64,000 nt of DNA from Casuarius casuarius. Its lineage: Eukaryota > Chordata > Aves > Casuariiformes > Casuariidae. A program made the position numbers and the translations under genes. The stretch covers positions 161,982 to 225,981 of the forward strand of contig PTFA01000494.1 in NCBI GenBank assembly GCA_003342895.1, given 5' to 3'. Positions 1 to 12,906 of the stretch are shown here, one piece after another. Within the stretch, counting starts at the first letter, position 1, and each line of letters begins with the position of its first letter. Below the pieces are notes generated by a model that made no database searches, was not told the origin of the DNA, and worked only from the letters and a program-made list of their open reading frames with translations.

Positions 1-311
1 GAAGACAGGATTCACACCGAAGCTGGGGCTGAGCAAATGAGCCACAGCAAATTGGGTGAGCGGGATGTACACCGNGGTCAGGCTAAGCAGGAGAAAGCCA
101 TTGCAGGAGGGCCTGGATGGGGACACGCACTGGGGTCTGAGAGCACATAGGTGTGNATAGGGCTGGGCAAGGAAGGGCTGCTGGGAGGGAACAGAGCTAC
201 AAGAGCAGGGCAGAGCAAGGCAGGGGTAGACAGCGAGGGGTTGAGGGCAAAGAGCTCTGACAGCTCCTACTTCACACCACCTACTGCAAAAAGTGGCAGC
301 ATTCAGCTTCC

Positions 312-312
312 T

Positions 313-347
<35 letters not shown>
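312..347. repeat. T21A15 homopolymer junction
   Basis: A run of 21 T is followed directly by 15 A. The tract is self-complementary and could fold as a hairpin. It may be a simple low-complexity tract or the fused tails of two old retro-insertions, but no insertion body or target-site duplication is visible on either side. Homopolymer lengths in draft assemblies are unreliable, so the exact counts should not be trusted. Confidence 0.9.
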
Positions 348-3039
348 CAACCCACAGTTGCCTCTCTCCGTGAAGAGGGACATGGCAAAAGTCTCCAGAG
401 GAGAGTGTAAATCTATGCTGAGTATTTGCCACATTGCTATCTCACCTTTCGCCTTCCTTCCATGCTGCACTTATGCATTTTTCCTTTCCGTCCCCAGCCA
501 GTTGCCTCCCTGCCTGCCTTCCCTCCTCCCCCTCACCCCCCGCCAGCCTCCAGTCAGATTTTGGTGCTCTGAAGCTTGGTCGTGCCTTCCAGGGCTCGCA
601 CTTCCTGAGAAGTTCAACAACAGCTTCACACATTACAACAGAGAACTTCAGAGATGAGCTGCAGACAGCTTAAAAGAGTTACTACAAATGCAAAGCAGTA
701 GAGGATGAGCGCCCATCTGCCACTAAGGAATTAGCTGGAACTTCCCAACCAGTGGAGCAAGACNGCAAGTCGGACACTAACACAGATGTGTTTTTGCCTG
801 CACCTAACACATTTTTCTACTGATTTGGAAGTATTCTGATAGTGGCAATAGAAGAATAACAACATCATGCACTACAGAAGTTACATATGTTGCTCCTCCA
901 GAAACAGGCCCAAGTCACAANCCCACCCTATACACAACACCATATACCAGAAGATAAAACAAAGTACTGCAAAAATAAGTCTGTCTTTAAATGACTNAAG
1001 TGCCTAATATATGGATGGGATTATACTGTCGCTACTAGTAGGGATGATCAAAAAAATAAAGTAGCCAACTGCAAAATTTATGATTTCTTCCTCCTTTCCC
1101 TTCAGCTCGGCCATGTTCAGACCTCAGCTTGCTTATATGTTGCTGCTCTGAAAGACAATTCTAACAACACGCTCTTCAGCCTTCTGTATTCAGAAACTAA
1201 AGCTTTTCTTGCAGCTACTTAGGACATTGTCGCAACCACTGAGGGTAGCACATCAGGCTATTTCAGATGAAGAAATAGGATTTGTCATCTTTACATCACA
1301 TTGCTGATGATTCTCCTAATCCGATGACCCTGTCCCTCTTATCAGGTACTTCAGAGAAACAACCTGTCCAAGTGGAGAATCCACATCTGGATTCCCCACA
1401 GTGACTTTTGTTACCAGAAACCTGAACACATACAACCTTTATTCATTTGCATCCCATCTAATTCATTTGAACTGGGGAGGGTCTCCTTAGCCGTATAAAT
1501 ACTCAATCCTTTAACTTCTACTATGCAGCAAACATGTGTTTTCATTGAACTGTCAACATTAAAACCTTGCTCTTCTTCCTGCTGCTCACAATCAAGCAGA
1601 CCACATCAGTGTTCAAATTCTTATTTCCAGCATGTGCTATCCGGCACTGGTTTGNGTTTCATCTAATCCGCTACGACTCTTCAAACCTTTGCGGCTCTGT
1701 GAGGTCCTGCCAATGTACTGCAAACTCTCCTCTAGCTTCAGCCGACTAAATAATTGTCTGTCACTTCCAAACCTTGCCCCCTTGCCCTTGACCTCTTTTG
1801 TGAATTAATCAACGCATCAGCATTGAAAAACAGTTGCTTAACTTCTTTTCTTTGACATAAGCAATCACAATTAGGGCCAGATGCCTTGAGTTCAGATTTG
1901 CTCCCCAGCAGAGCAGAGCAAAGAAACAGGAAATCCACGACATGCAGAAAGGCAAACCAGACACGCGAAAAGGCATTGCTTACAGGCAGGAAAACAGTCA
2001 CCAGCCAGAAGTCCTCTCTTGCTCAAAAAAAGAGCGGGCAACAGGCTTTTACACAAGAATATACCAGTCAGTAAAGAAAAAGCGATTAAGTGTTCCATTT
2101 TCAAGAAGCTTTAGCACTATTCTTTATGTCTTGCACGTTTTTAAAAAAGCTCAAAACATGTCCTTTCTGCCCAATACAAACACTCCCAAATCTGACCTAN
2201 GGCTCTCACATGATTCCCCATAGGAAATGCTCCAGACTTCCTAAATGAAATCAAGAAACACATTTGTGCCAGCGCTTTCAGAGCCGGACTCTCCCGTTTC
2301 TTTCTCAAGGTAAGCAGCCAGAACCCNGTATTCGTTGCCCATTCCACATTACTCGTCCAAGAATGTTTCTCCAAAGCACTTTCTTTAAAAACGGTACTTG
2401 CCAAGCCTCCAGCATAAACTAGTCAAAGTCACTTGAGCTCTTTGGATTTGCGACATACACAGACCCAGGGAGTATATAGGGAAAAAAAGGAGCCGAAGCC
2501 TCCTCTAGGCTGTAGCAGCTTTTGTGCTTTTCTCCTTGGCTAGGAAGATAACGATATAGAAGGGAATGGACCTGGGAAGAGCTTGAGGGTTAAAACTAGG
2601 GAAAAGCTCAGCCAGAATAAGAGTGTTATGAGCAGAACTCCTGGTGGGATGTTGTTTGCAGAAGCGACATTCACAGATATCCTCATGAGTACCATTTCAA
2701 AAAATAAACCTGCAAACTTTACATAACATTATCTTGNCTTGACAGGGCTACCCTGCTTTTCTCAGATATATTACTAAATCCTGGTGTAAGCAATGGTAGC
2801 TGTTATGGCTTGGTAAAAGCCCAGGATGACAAGCNTAAAGGAGCATGACTTTAAAGCAGTAAAACCAGTCACCTTACAAAACCTTACATGAGGCCTCAGN
2901 AATCTGAGTATATTATTCTCAGAGCCATTTAAAACTGCTATTTTCAGCACAGGCAGTTATCTACCCCCAAGCAGTTACTTTGGTGCTTTGTTTNGCACAG
3001 AAAACTAGAGTTCAGCTGCTATGAGAAGAGAGAGGCTGG
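348..3039. other. Unannotated unique sequence, no gene seen
   Basis: I see no recognisable exon, RNA gene or repeat here. Pyrimidine-rich DNA just before and around 480-560 leads into ordinary A+T-rich sequence. One AG acceptor-like site near 2222 and a donor-like site (CAAG before GTAAGC) near 2310 bracket about 86 bp open in one frame, but the acceptor is weak and the peptide is not familiar. I treat this as intronic or intergenic. Confidence 0.6.
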
Positions 3040-3440
3040 CTGTCGCTGGCCCGCGCTCAGCACCAAAGGCTCAGGGAGGCTCTTGCCTATGAATGCACCA
3101 TATTACTGCTAGCGATGGTTATATTGCACCGCAGTTAAGCGTCAGCCATCCGTCTCTCGAGGAATGGAGGAAACTGTCACAAACTGCACTACGGAGACCT
3201 TTGGAGATGACTAGGGATATCAAGGACAGCAAGCTCTAACCAACAGCACTGGATCCNCAGTATCCCAGGGAAGGGACTAACAGCCCAACACACAAGCCAG
3301 CTCCGAGCATGCCCACCTTGGCTCTAGCCAAGTCTGCGGCAAGGATGCAGAGGCCAGCCCTAAGGGCTGGCGGCTCCCACGCAAGCCTACGCAGGTGGGC
3401 TACCCGGTTAGCAGTTAGCACAGATCCTCTTCTGAAGGCA
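3040..3440. other. Small G+C- and CpG-enriched patch
   Basis: About nine CpG fall in 3040-3210 and more between 3300 and 3440, whereas most of the window is CpG-poor. The patch is shorter and weaker than a typical vertebrate promoter CpG island, and no convincing first exon starts in it. It could be a weak regulatory element, a methylation-protected site or a decayed CpG-rich repeat. It contains the perfect hairpin described at 3353-3371. Confidence 0.4.
3353..3371. repeat. Perfect 9-bp inverted repeat, 1-nt spacer
   Basis: GCCAGCCCT is followed by one A and then its exact reverse complement AGGGCTGGC. The G+C-rich arms would make a stable cruciform or RNA hairpin. The stem is far too short for a microRNA precursor, and a stem this short can arise by chance in a window this size. 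Confidence 0.8.
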
Positions 3441-6223
3441 ACAGCATTGCACATGCTACAAAGTCCATCTAGGAAACAAGCCTAACTATGGCTTTGCAAC
3501 AGCACAGCAAAAACAAGCACCACCTTCCCTTTTCATGTACTTAAACTTGGTACTTTCCTCTTTGTATTTCCAGTTCTGTCTAGGGTGGCTGGAAAACAGG
3601 CAGTTCTACCTGGAGCAGTGTGACTGGTGACTGCTGGGTGCCCTCCCCTCCCAGACTGCGCCTGCCTGGAGTCATCCTCTGTGTCATGGTCCCTCCTTCT
3701 GTACCCCGTCACCATGGAACAAACACTCAGCTAAAATCTCCCAGGTTCTTCATGTCTGCACTGTGCAAAGACAAAAAACAACAAAAAATACCCCACCACA
3801 TATCGCACTCCAAGCTTCCTGCCACACACACCACCTGCCAGGTAACAGCAGCACTCTCGAGGGACCAGTCTGGCAGTGACCACANCTAGGGACTTACGAA
3901 AAAAATCATGGAAAACATGTACCTGAGAACTTCACACACAGCTCCTCTGTGGCTTCCTAATCCAGTTGTCTATCTTCCTCATTCTTTGCGAGGGCAGGAT
4001 TAGCTACTGTACTTGAGCAAAATGTTCCTTTTCCATCCACTCCAATTCTATCAGTTAACCTAAGCATCATGCATGTTTCTGCAAAACACACAGTTGCCAG
4101 TATGATTGTTTTTTCATGCTATGTTTTACTTTTAAATAGTCTTTCTTGCCTATCTGCTTGTCAAACCCTTACAAAGGATGCTGTCTGTCCTTTTTTTCCT
4201 CCCCTTCCTTTCGTGGAAGTACATCTTTTTTTTTTTTTGCAGTGATTTTTCAAGTCTTTGATAGAAGTTGTCCGGAAATGAAAACAGGTACCCTGCTCTA
4301 CAGGGCTATATGTAATCTTTAGACTGGTTGCCAATGCTTCCTCCAAATCTGATCCAAACAGGATGCGCGTACAAGCCNTAAGGGCACGGTAAGTAGTCAG
4401 GTGATGAGTTGGCAACGGTCAAATTACTATGCTGGATGTCAATTCACAAGTCCACGCCTGTCAACGCTTCGGCGATGTTAACCAAGCTACACTGAAATAA
4501 TCCCAGGCTTGGCTCCCAAGTTTGGTAAAGAAAACAAAATCCAGGAAGTTTGACAGCAACNTTTTCAACAGCCTCAGCCAATTCAAAACTAAGCAGTATT
4601 TCCATATGTGTTACAATATGTATTTGCCATGCAGTCAATAAGATAAGGGTCATTATTTTTTTGAAGCCTTCATTCTAAAACTTTTATGGTCCCCACCCCA
4701 CATTTCTGGTATACCACATCCCTTAAAATGGATTTCTTTCTGTTATGCAAGAAGATAAATGAGATGTGACAAAATAAATCCTATGAGTAATAAGGTTTAT
4801 NCATAACCCACCTACAAGCACACAATTTCAGTGAGGCATACTATTTCTCCCCTTAAATTGGAGAACCCCACCCACAGACCTCTATGACAACAGCATACCA
4901 CCCTTGATAAGGCAAAATAAACCCTAATATACACTCATCAGATATTCAAAAGCTTTAAACAAGTAGTATTTTCTTCTTCAGTANAGGAAAAAATATTTAA
5001 AAATACATTTNTAAATCACATCAATGCTTGTCCTGTCAAATACTGCTGTAGAAATCAATCTAACATATCACTCCTCCATTAGCACACTGCACACTGGTAA
5101 CAGACAGCAGAAAGCAGATGTTTTTCTATTACGATCCTTCCAGGCACATCACAGCCAAAAACTTTTCCAGTGAGTCACATTTTCGCAAACATCACATTCC
5201 CTGTGTTATGCTTGGAAATGAAGTCAAAACACTGATGACCCCTGGCAGACTTTTGTCCCTCCCACCCACACCCTTTTAGCCATCCAGGGAGATGCNGCTA
5301 ATCCAGGAACCATATGTAAGACATAAAAGCTCCTTCGCAAAGAAAAACTATTGATTTACATGTCACACGGCTGTATTTCTTGCCTTGCCTTCTGCTTAGG
5401 GCACAAGCCTTGATGTTCCCAAAAAGGTAAAGATTCTCTCCTNCATCTCAGCTTTCCTGCTGGGAAGTGGCAAAGTAATTCAAATCTGCAGCTCTGAAGG
5501 TAATTAAAGGAATCTAGGACACTTATTTTAGGCTACATAATTATTAGTGCTACTTCAATTAGGTGGTGAGCAGCTTCACTGAAAACTTAGAGATCCTGAC
5601 TTGTTCTCCGACCACCGCGAGCCTCAGGACCATTGAAGCGTCCCACTGTACTGGACCAAGATGCCTTCTACTTTTGATATTTTACTTCCAGTGACAGCCA
5701 GCAAGGCTGTTACAGGAAAAAAAGCAAGAGTTTAAAGCTACTCAGAGGATAATTGGTCCCCAGTGATGCTTTGCTCAAAACTAAAGCCTTGAAGCTCACA
5801 GGAACTGCAGCCTGCCTCAAGCTGACTGCTTACATTTAATACTCACTACACTAACACTGGGCATCCATCTCATCCATTAAAGTCACAGCAGTTCATCAGT
5901 TCTGCCAGCAACAGCTAAGCAGGATATCATCTCNGAACAAGTTTTGACTATTTTTCATCTGCTCAGGTTGAGAAGTCAGAACCTTGAAAATTAACCACAT
6001 TTGCCCAGACAGTAGCATTGAAACCTGAACAGGGTTAAATGCGCTTAATTCAAAAAGTACCTGGCACTGATTTAAAATATAAGTTCACCATTATTTGAGA
6101 CTGTTTATCTNCAATATTTTCCTAAACACTTTTTCAAAAAAGGTCAGGCTTGGAGATTTACTGCAACTTGCCCTTTCCATGAGCAGTTACAGTTTAGATT
6201 TAAAAGGTTATTATAAACTCAGT
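3441..6223. other. Unannotated unique sequence, no gene seen
   Basis: Ordinary A+T-rich sequence. The only simple-sequence feature is T13 at 4226-4238, followed by GCAG, which resembles a splice acceptor on the plus strand. The sequence after it is not open for long in any frame, so I do not call an exon. No repeat family is recognised. Confidence 0.55.
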
Positions 6224-6489
6224 TCATGGAACTAATTCAGCAAGACATAACTGAGCTTTCCGAAGTGCGGACGCAGAGAACTTATTTCCTTTCATCCGTC
6301 TGGAATAGGCCTCTTTCTCGATTTCAAAGAAAACCTCATCAGAATTCCTGTTCACTTCAAAGAAATCAGTGAGAGTAAATGAGGGAGGTTTATAGGATCT
6401 GATATTCCAGTTCCTCCAGAAAGAGGAAAGATTTCTATACAACTCTTTAAAAGTCCTGTTAACGAATGCATGCTCTGGCACCTTCATAA
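6224..6489 (-). other. Open segment after an acceptor-like site (candidate terminal exon)
   Basis: On the minus strand an acceptor-like sequence ending GGTTGCAG (at 6490-6497) is followed by a frame that starts ATGAAGGTG and stays open to a stop at 6224. The predicted peptide is polar, rich in F, K, R and E, and not low-complexity, but I do not recognise a domain. No AATAAA signal lies shortly after the stop, which weakens a terminal-exon reading. A frame of this length is expected several times by chance in 64 kb, so it is more likely spurious than real. Confidence 0.1.
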
Positions 6490-8906
6490 CTGCAACCAAA
6501 TTTGAAAGCACAGTAGCTTAGCTGATGCTCAGCTGCTAATATGCTGGGGCAGGGAGGGGAAGGAAGGGCACAGAGAGAAAAGAGATGGAAACCCCCTTCT
6601 CCTCCAGGAAGATGCAACCCATTTCTTTCCATTCCAGAAAATTTAGAGTCAGTGCTCCCTGGAAGAAAAAAAAAAAAAGCTCTTGCCAGAAAAGTGACAG
6701 CAGCAGACTGTGGGAACATCCACTCCTACGCTGTACAGGATTGTTATTTACAGTATGTTTTGGAGTTTTGTCCAGTCCAGGTTTAAATGACTCACAACAC
6801 CGAGGCTGCCACTATTTTCCTTGGGGATTTATATCACACTTTCAGTTCTCACTGTTACAGATTTCTACCCTGCCATGGGAACATCTTTCCTTGCTCAATT
6901 TCATCTCAATTTTAATGCTTTGCACAGCACTCACCAGCTCAACTCTTTGCTGTTCCTGCTCTTTTTCAAGACCATTCTGCATGCTCCCCCCCACCCATCT
7001 ACATTGCTTGTCAGTTTTACTTTCTCCCCCATTAAGCTCTTTCTAGGCTTCTTATTCATTCTCCAGAAGGTTATCAGAAAGGGCCAAGAGTCTGTTACCA
7101 TGTGCATCAGCCCTGCCGCACACAGGCTTGGTCACGTTTAAAAGCATGCTTTCCCTGATGCTCTCCATTGCTTCCACTTTGGGGTTTGGTATTCTGTTGT
7201 TTATAGAACACTTTCAGCTTTGATGCTGTTCTAACTCTCTAGAAACACTACTGCTTTTTAAAAAAAAAAGTCTTATGTAAGTTTTGTAGTAAGCTGAAAT
7301 ACGAGTGCAGTTGCCCCTAGAATAGGTCAGGGCAGAAAGCTGTTCAGCACTCACAGAATAGGCTCCTCCAGGCACCGCCGGCAGAGTTGAAATACAGGCC
7401 TGGGGAGAGCCAGGATGACATCTCCAGCAGTGGTCACAACCCAAAGCCCAGAGAAGACGACTGAGGCAAACCTATGTGATACTCCCTCCAGTACACTCCC
7501 CCTTTCCAAGTATTTTAAGCAGAGTTTTACAGGGTTTGATGTAGCTTCTGTGTATTCGGGAATACTCGATGGATCTTTTTGGTGAACTTGTCCGGTCTCC
7601 CTCTCCTTGAATACATGTAATCTTTTAGTATCCAAATGGAGAAGGAAAGTAGGCCTGAGAACTTCTACTAGAGAAGTATTAGACAACACCAGGCTGCGTA
7701 TTTTCTACCCTTTTTCATTGTAGGCTCTCACCCCCAAGGACTGCACCTCTCTCCATGCATCCCAGTTGACCATGGCCGTACATCTCGGACTCCACCTCAG
7801 AGCAGCAAGGCTCATACGGCCAGCTGTGGCAGGGAGAGCTCTGGGGAACAGCGGCCATCTCCTGTGGTCAAGGCATCCCGTTCAGGCCAGGAGCTCTGGC
7901 TCAGCTCCGTGTCCTCCAAGAGACAGGTAGGACCAGTTCCTAAAACTCAGGCTTACTTCCAAACAAGCTCAGCACTCTGCGCTGACAAAAAAGGCACTGC
8001 GCAACCTTGAGAAATTTGAGAGCTTAATTGTTTCCTTAACTTTATTAGATTTTGAAGTCAGGTAAGTCCCATTTAAAAAAATGCAGCAAATACGCACCTT
8101 CAAACATATCACACCTCTTTTAGTAAGCTAGGTTGATTTTCATTCCAATGAAAAATTCAGTGACAAACACTGAAGTCCCCCAAAACATGCCTCTGTCAGA
8201 AGCGGTGACATGAACCAACTTTGAAGGGGTACTGACATTCACCACCATATTTAGTAGAAANAGCCTCTTATTCATCCCACCAGGTGAATTATTGTGTCTT
8301 TTATTTCCCTACCGGGAGCCTTTTTAGGTCTCTACTAGCCAAAGAAACACAGTAACTATGGACTAGAATATGCCAAATTAAGGAACTAAAGAGAGGTGAA
8401 AGCCTGGTGCTCTCAGCCCCGCCATCTCCTCCCCTTCAAACCAGCCCTAGCATGCAGGGCTATATCCGCCATACCTGCGAAGGCCTTCGACGATAGTCCT
8501 TGTTCATTTATGCCATTTCCTCAGTCATGAAATTAANGGTCGCCAACTGGATGAGGTACCATTCAACAACTATAAGCTTGAAGGTGGCAAAAGATGATTT
8601 GCAGAAAGATACGTGCAGGAAAAATCCAGCTGAGAGCTTTTGCTTTTCCCTAATGGCTAGCAACNTAGTGGGTCTTTTGAAAAAATGCAGCTCTACATCT
8701 AACAGGGACACGGCTTAAAGCTGCTCAGCTCCCACCGAGGCTACGCACTCAACATCTGGATTCCAAACAGACCAGACTACTATAAAGCCTTCTGAAAATC
8801 TGGCCTTGGCTTTTGATGCAAGGGCTCTGTTANNTCTCCCTGAGCTTTTTATACCAACTAGCTCTNAGGAAAGGAATATGACCAAATGTCCTGGCTTAGA
8901 ATTACA
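6490..8906. other. Unannotated unique sequence, no gene seen
   Basis: A13 at 6666-6678 and A10 near 7260 are the only simple tracts. A GTGAGTGC donor-like site on the minus strand near 7345-7350 follows an open frame, but no good acceptor with a pyrimidine tract lies upstream and the peptide is unfamiliar. I see no RNA gene or repeat family. Confidence 0.55.
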
Positions 8907-8933
8907 GTGTGTGTGTGTTTGGGGGGGGGGGGG
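8907..8933. repeat. (GT)6 microsatellite followed by G13 tract
   Basis: Six GT units at 8907-8918 pass through two extra T into a run of 13 G at 8921-8933. Both are simple-sequence tracts likely to be length-polymorphic. The G run could form a G-quadruplex or slipped structure. Confidence 0.9.
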
Positions 8934-11900
8934 TGAAGCTCTCAGTGTAGCATTTTTGGGGCAATATTTTTCAAAACCTCTTAACCATGTGCCATGTACT
9001 GCACTTATGGATGTCAAGGTAGATGTCAACTGTCCGTTCATAGAACATATCCAACTCCAGGCAAATGTACCATGAAGCTTTCTACAGCACCTTTGCGCTG
9101 TGCCNACAGTCCTGACCTTGACTCTTTGGCTCATTCCTTGTTCTCTCTCAGATCACTACCTTGCTCAAAGATGCCATCTTAGGTTCAAAAGAGACGGGAC
9201 TGAAACCAGGAAATCCATTTTTCCTTTTTTCCCCTCCTAAAGGATCAAGCAAACAGGTTTGTACACTCCTCCCAAGANAGCTCTTCTGACCTATGCAGAC
9301 ACAAGGCACGAATGCAGCAATTGTAAGCACAACTNTGTTTTCTAGGGCACATTCCTTTCAGGCCTCCCACCTGCAGAAAAACAGGACACAGTTAACAGGA
9401 AAGCTCCAGCACCTTCCCCAAAAAGGGTCCAGGAACAAGACTGGCNGTTCATTAGAGATGCACAAGTTTACAGTGAAGAGGCACACCTCTTAATCCACTT
9501 ATTTAATGAACAGAAGTTGTGTTGACCCATGAAAGCAAAGCATGGANGCATGGTAAACCAGAAAAGGGTCACATGAAAACTGTTTCCTCCTCCCCCTCTG
9601 TCCATTAATGCCACTGCTAGCATCTACATACGTGCCACCACAGTAATTTAAAAGCCCATTTGGTTTGATACATCTTGCCTTGGGGACTTAGAATTCACAG
9701 CACAGTCCTAAGAAGAAAAATGGGAAAAAGGAGATCCTTGTTTATTATCTCTTTGGTTTCCAAGTGAGCTTGACCCAGTTTCCAAGTCAAAAGAAAACTG
9801 GACATGCTGTCCAGCTCTCAGGACTGCAAACTCAAACGGAGCTTGGAAGGAGAGCACAGCCTAGTTCCTTCCTATTCCCGTAGGAGAACTACTCACATAC
9901 CTGACGCCCCATTTCTGCCATTCAAGAACACAGGCAAACTTCTCCCTCCATCCCTCCCTTCTGTCATCTAACTAGCATAGGAAATCATACAAATCAGTTT
10001 AGACTTTGGAATGCATCAGTAACCCCAGGACCTAAAGAGGACTGAAGCAGAGCTTGTAAATTGGTTGTTAGCATGCACTTGTCCTCCACACTGTGCCCTC
10101 AATGGTACCGTGAAATGGGTACAGGTCTGATGACATGCTACAATCACGGATCCATTTTTCAAACCTAACTTTAGAGCTATGCCACACCNCCAAGAACCCA
10201 GAAAGGGATTCGAGGTAGGCAGATGCTTAATCCCAGGTACTTTCCAAGCAAAGACAATGACAGTGCCTTGCAAAACCAGGACTTCCCTTTGGAAATATAT
10301 TTATAAAAATCAGATTACCTCCACAACGGGTACATGTCAAAGCGAGCCATAAGTTAGGCCCTCTGAAGAAAGGAAAATAGGGATGTGAGAGTAGATGGCT
10401 TCAAAATGGGCCATCTTCCAACTCACATGAAGTACAAAAAAAACCTTAGCACTACCATTGAAGAAACAGCTGTCAGCTTGCTACTGCCATGCCCCACTTC
10501 CACAGTGGTATAACATCCTCTGACAGTCAATTAAGCTGCTGCAAAGCTCCTAGTCCAAACCAGACTTAGCAGAATGTCCATAAAACAAATAACTGTGGTC
10601 TACCACCACATGCTGATATTCTCCCCCCCCACACACACACTACTCCTTCCCTTTCAAGGAAGTCACTTTCATACCACCCATTCACTTTTCGATACACAGC
10701 AATGCAGTAATTTTAACCAGTTTTGCCCTGTTCTTGAGCATACATTAGCTAAGACTGAATTGTTTCACTTGGATTATTTGACTGCTTTTGGTCCAATACA
10801 TTTCTCTGGGCAAGTCGAGTCTAATATTTCCTTGGCTCTTCTACATAATCAAGTTCTTAGCTACACTTTTCCAGTGCTTTCTGATAGCATCAAATACAGA
10901 TTAGCATTTGCAGACACAGATGTGGTAGTTTCAGAAACAGAGCAGTAATCATTTCTCATCAGCTAGAAAGAGAAGAGATGGGCTGCTGGAATATAGGAGA
11001 ATACAAAGCTGCAACCATTTTCCTTCGCTTGTTTTCCTGACACATCTGGAAAGGACAGAACAGGACGTCTTTTCCCTGTTCCTGCCTGGGTCAATGCTCT
11101 TTTCGCGGTTGTCCTGACCACTGAACTGCTGGGTGTTTAACAGCAATCTGTTCTGCACATTGTGCATAGCCAAAATACATTTGCACCTGCTCAAGCCAGA
11201 TGGGCTGTTAACTGTTTAACCTTTCCATCGCAGCTACACAACAGGTTGCATCCTGTTAAAGCTTTACTAACAGATAAACCCTCTCTCAACATACCCCAGG
11301 AGAAACTGGAAACACATCCAGTGAAATCTGCAGTGATCAAGTCTTACAGGAGACATGTCTAAAATGCCCCTCATCTTCCTGAGCTACTGCTACCACAGAT
11401 TCCAAAAGACAAAGAAAAAAAGGACTTTTCCCCTCCACCCCATAGGACAAAGGACAGTTGGAATCATTGAGACCATCAGAATTGGGCAGTAGGTGCTCTG
11501 GAGGAAGAAAAGAGAAAAGCCTTTCTTGCACATGCCTTCCACAGGATCAGTGGGATGCTACTATATCTGACCTGAAAATGAATTCGGAACTAAAACAAAA
11601 GCCCCAAAAGCAATGGCAAGCAGCCCTAATGAGGCNTGGGAGCATGAGAGCCTTCACACGGAGGAGGTCGAGGCACTAAATTCCAAGCAGAAGGACTGAA
11701 GGTGTTATTTCCCCAGGGACAAACCCTGGCAATGGGGAACGGGGGCAGAAGAGCCAGTCCAGAGCCATCACATCTCAGAAGGGTNAGCTGAAAAAGCAGC
11801 TGCCTCAAGTTCGCATTTGACAGGTTGGGAAGCTCACCATGCAGCTTCAGTAGTCAATTTGCAAGTCTACAGCCAGAACACCACATTGAAAAATATATAG

Positions 11901-12871
11901 TTTCTACAGGAGAAAGCACCAATTTCAGGGAGAAACTGACAGTATGTTCTTCATTTAGTCTTCTGATGCCATCAGCACCACACATCAGAAGATAAGCTGT
12001 TATGCTTTTTTCTATTTGCTTACTTCAGATAGGTCTTCTCCCTAAAACTCCCAGAGAGCCCTTCAGCAGCAATATATGCAAAAATTAAGTGCCAGCTGGC
12101 TGAATTCAGTCACCAGTTTCTTCAGGGAGACACTGGGGGCTGCTTTCACTGCCCTTATCACAGAGCAGTGGCTTATTCCAGGGCTCACCCCACCAACACC
12201 AGCACAGGCTGCCCAGGACAAGCAGCAGAAGCACATCTGTCCCTCCGGATGAAAACAGTACTGTCCCGAGGGGGCACAGGACCACCAAATAAAGCCAAAC
12301 TGCTTAGCTGGGTCCTAACAGTGGGTTCCATTGTCTGGTATTTGGCAACTCCCCGTAGCGAAGCTGGCAACGCTGTTTCCAAGATGCAGCGACCCAATCC
12401 GTCCAGTTCAAAGCTCAATTTTTGTGCACACAGAATCACTTCGTTTCTAAACAGGCTCAGTGTTGGAGCACTCATTTTTCACCTTGGAGGACTCTGTACT
12501 GTGGTTCATCTAAAGGAATCATCAAGACCTCAGTACACTGTCGTTAGAAGCTCCAAAAGCAAGCCTAGGGTAAAGCCTGGGTCACGGAGATCAAACCCTC
12601 TTCTCTCTCCGGGCTTACAGAGGTACTTCAAGTTCTGCACCACAACATCAACAGCATTTTAAGGACTGCCAGTTTCACCCTCCCTTNCTGTCATAAAGCC
12701 TCTGGTCCAGGAAGCTCAGGCTTGAATTAAATCACATCAATACTGCCACTGAGACTAATAAGGAAAGGTAGCCTACAGACTTAAGCACTTAGCAGAACAG
12801 GGGCCAAAGCCTCCCAAACAATTTTAACCACAAGAGACAGAAATCGGAGAGCCTCAAGCTTTTAGTCTTTA
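8934..12871. other. Unannotated unique sequence with short C/CA tract
   Basis: C8 followed by (AC)5 lies at 10623-10640. Plus-strand frames of 124 codons (10574-10948) and 164 codons (12168-12662) are open, the second overlapping a 96-codon minus frame. None has a recognisable domain, a convincing start context or a polyadenylation signal. The ordinary length spectrum of chance frames can account for them. Confidence 0.5.
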
Positions 12872-12906
12872 GCATATCATCTTACAAGCATTATATCATC
12901 TTACAA
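12872..12906 (+). repeat. Two-copy tandem duplication of 16-19 bp
   Basis: GCATATCATCTTACAA at 12872-12887 is followed immediately by a copy with a 3-base insertion, GCATTATATCATCTTACAA, at 12888-12906. This is a small local duplication, probably from replication slippage. It has no coding role that I can see. Confidence 0.8.

Noticed and set aside
151..657. 168-codon plus frame
   Set aside because: It runs through the T21A15 tract, giving poly-F then poly-K, and contains an n. It also has a GTG rather than ATG start, so it is a low-complexity artefact.
12168..12662. 164-codon plus frame, with a 96-codon minus frame inside it
   Set aside because: No domain, start context or splice support. 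At about 41% G+C I estimate roughly one frame of 140 codons or more by chance in 64 kb, and local G+C richness raises that.
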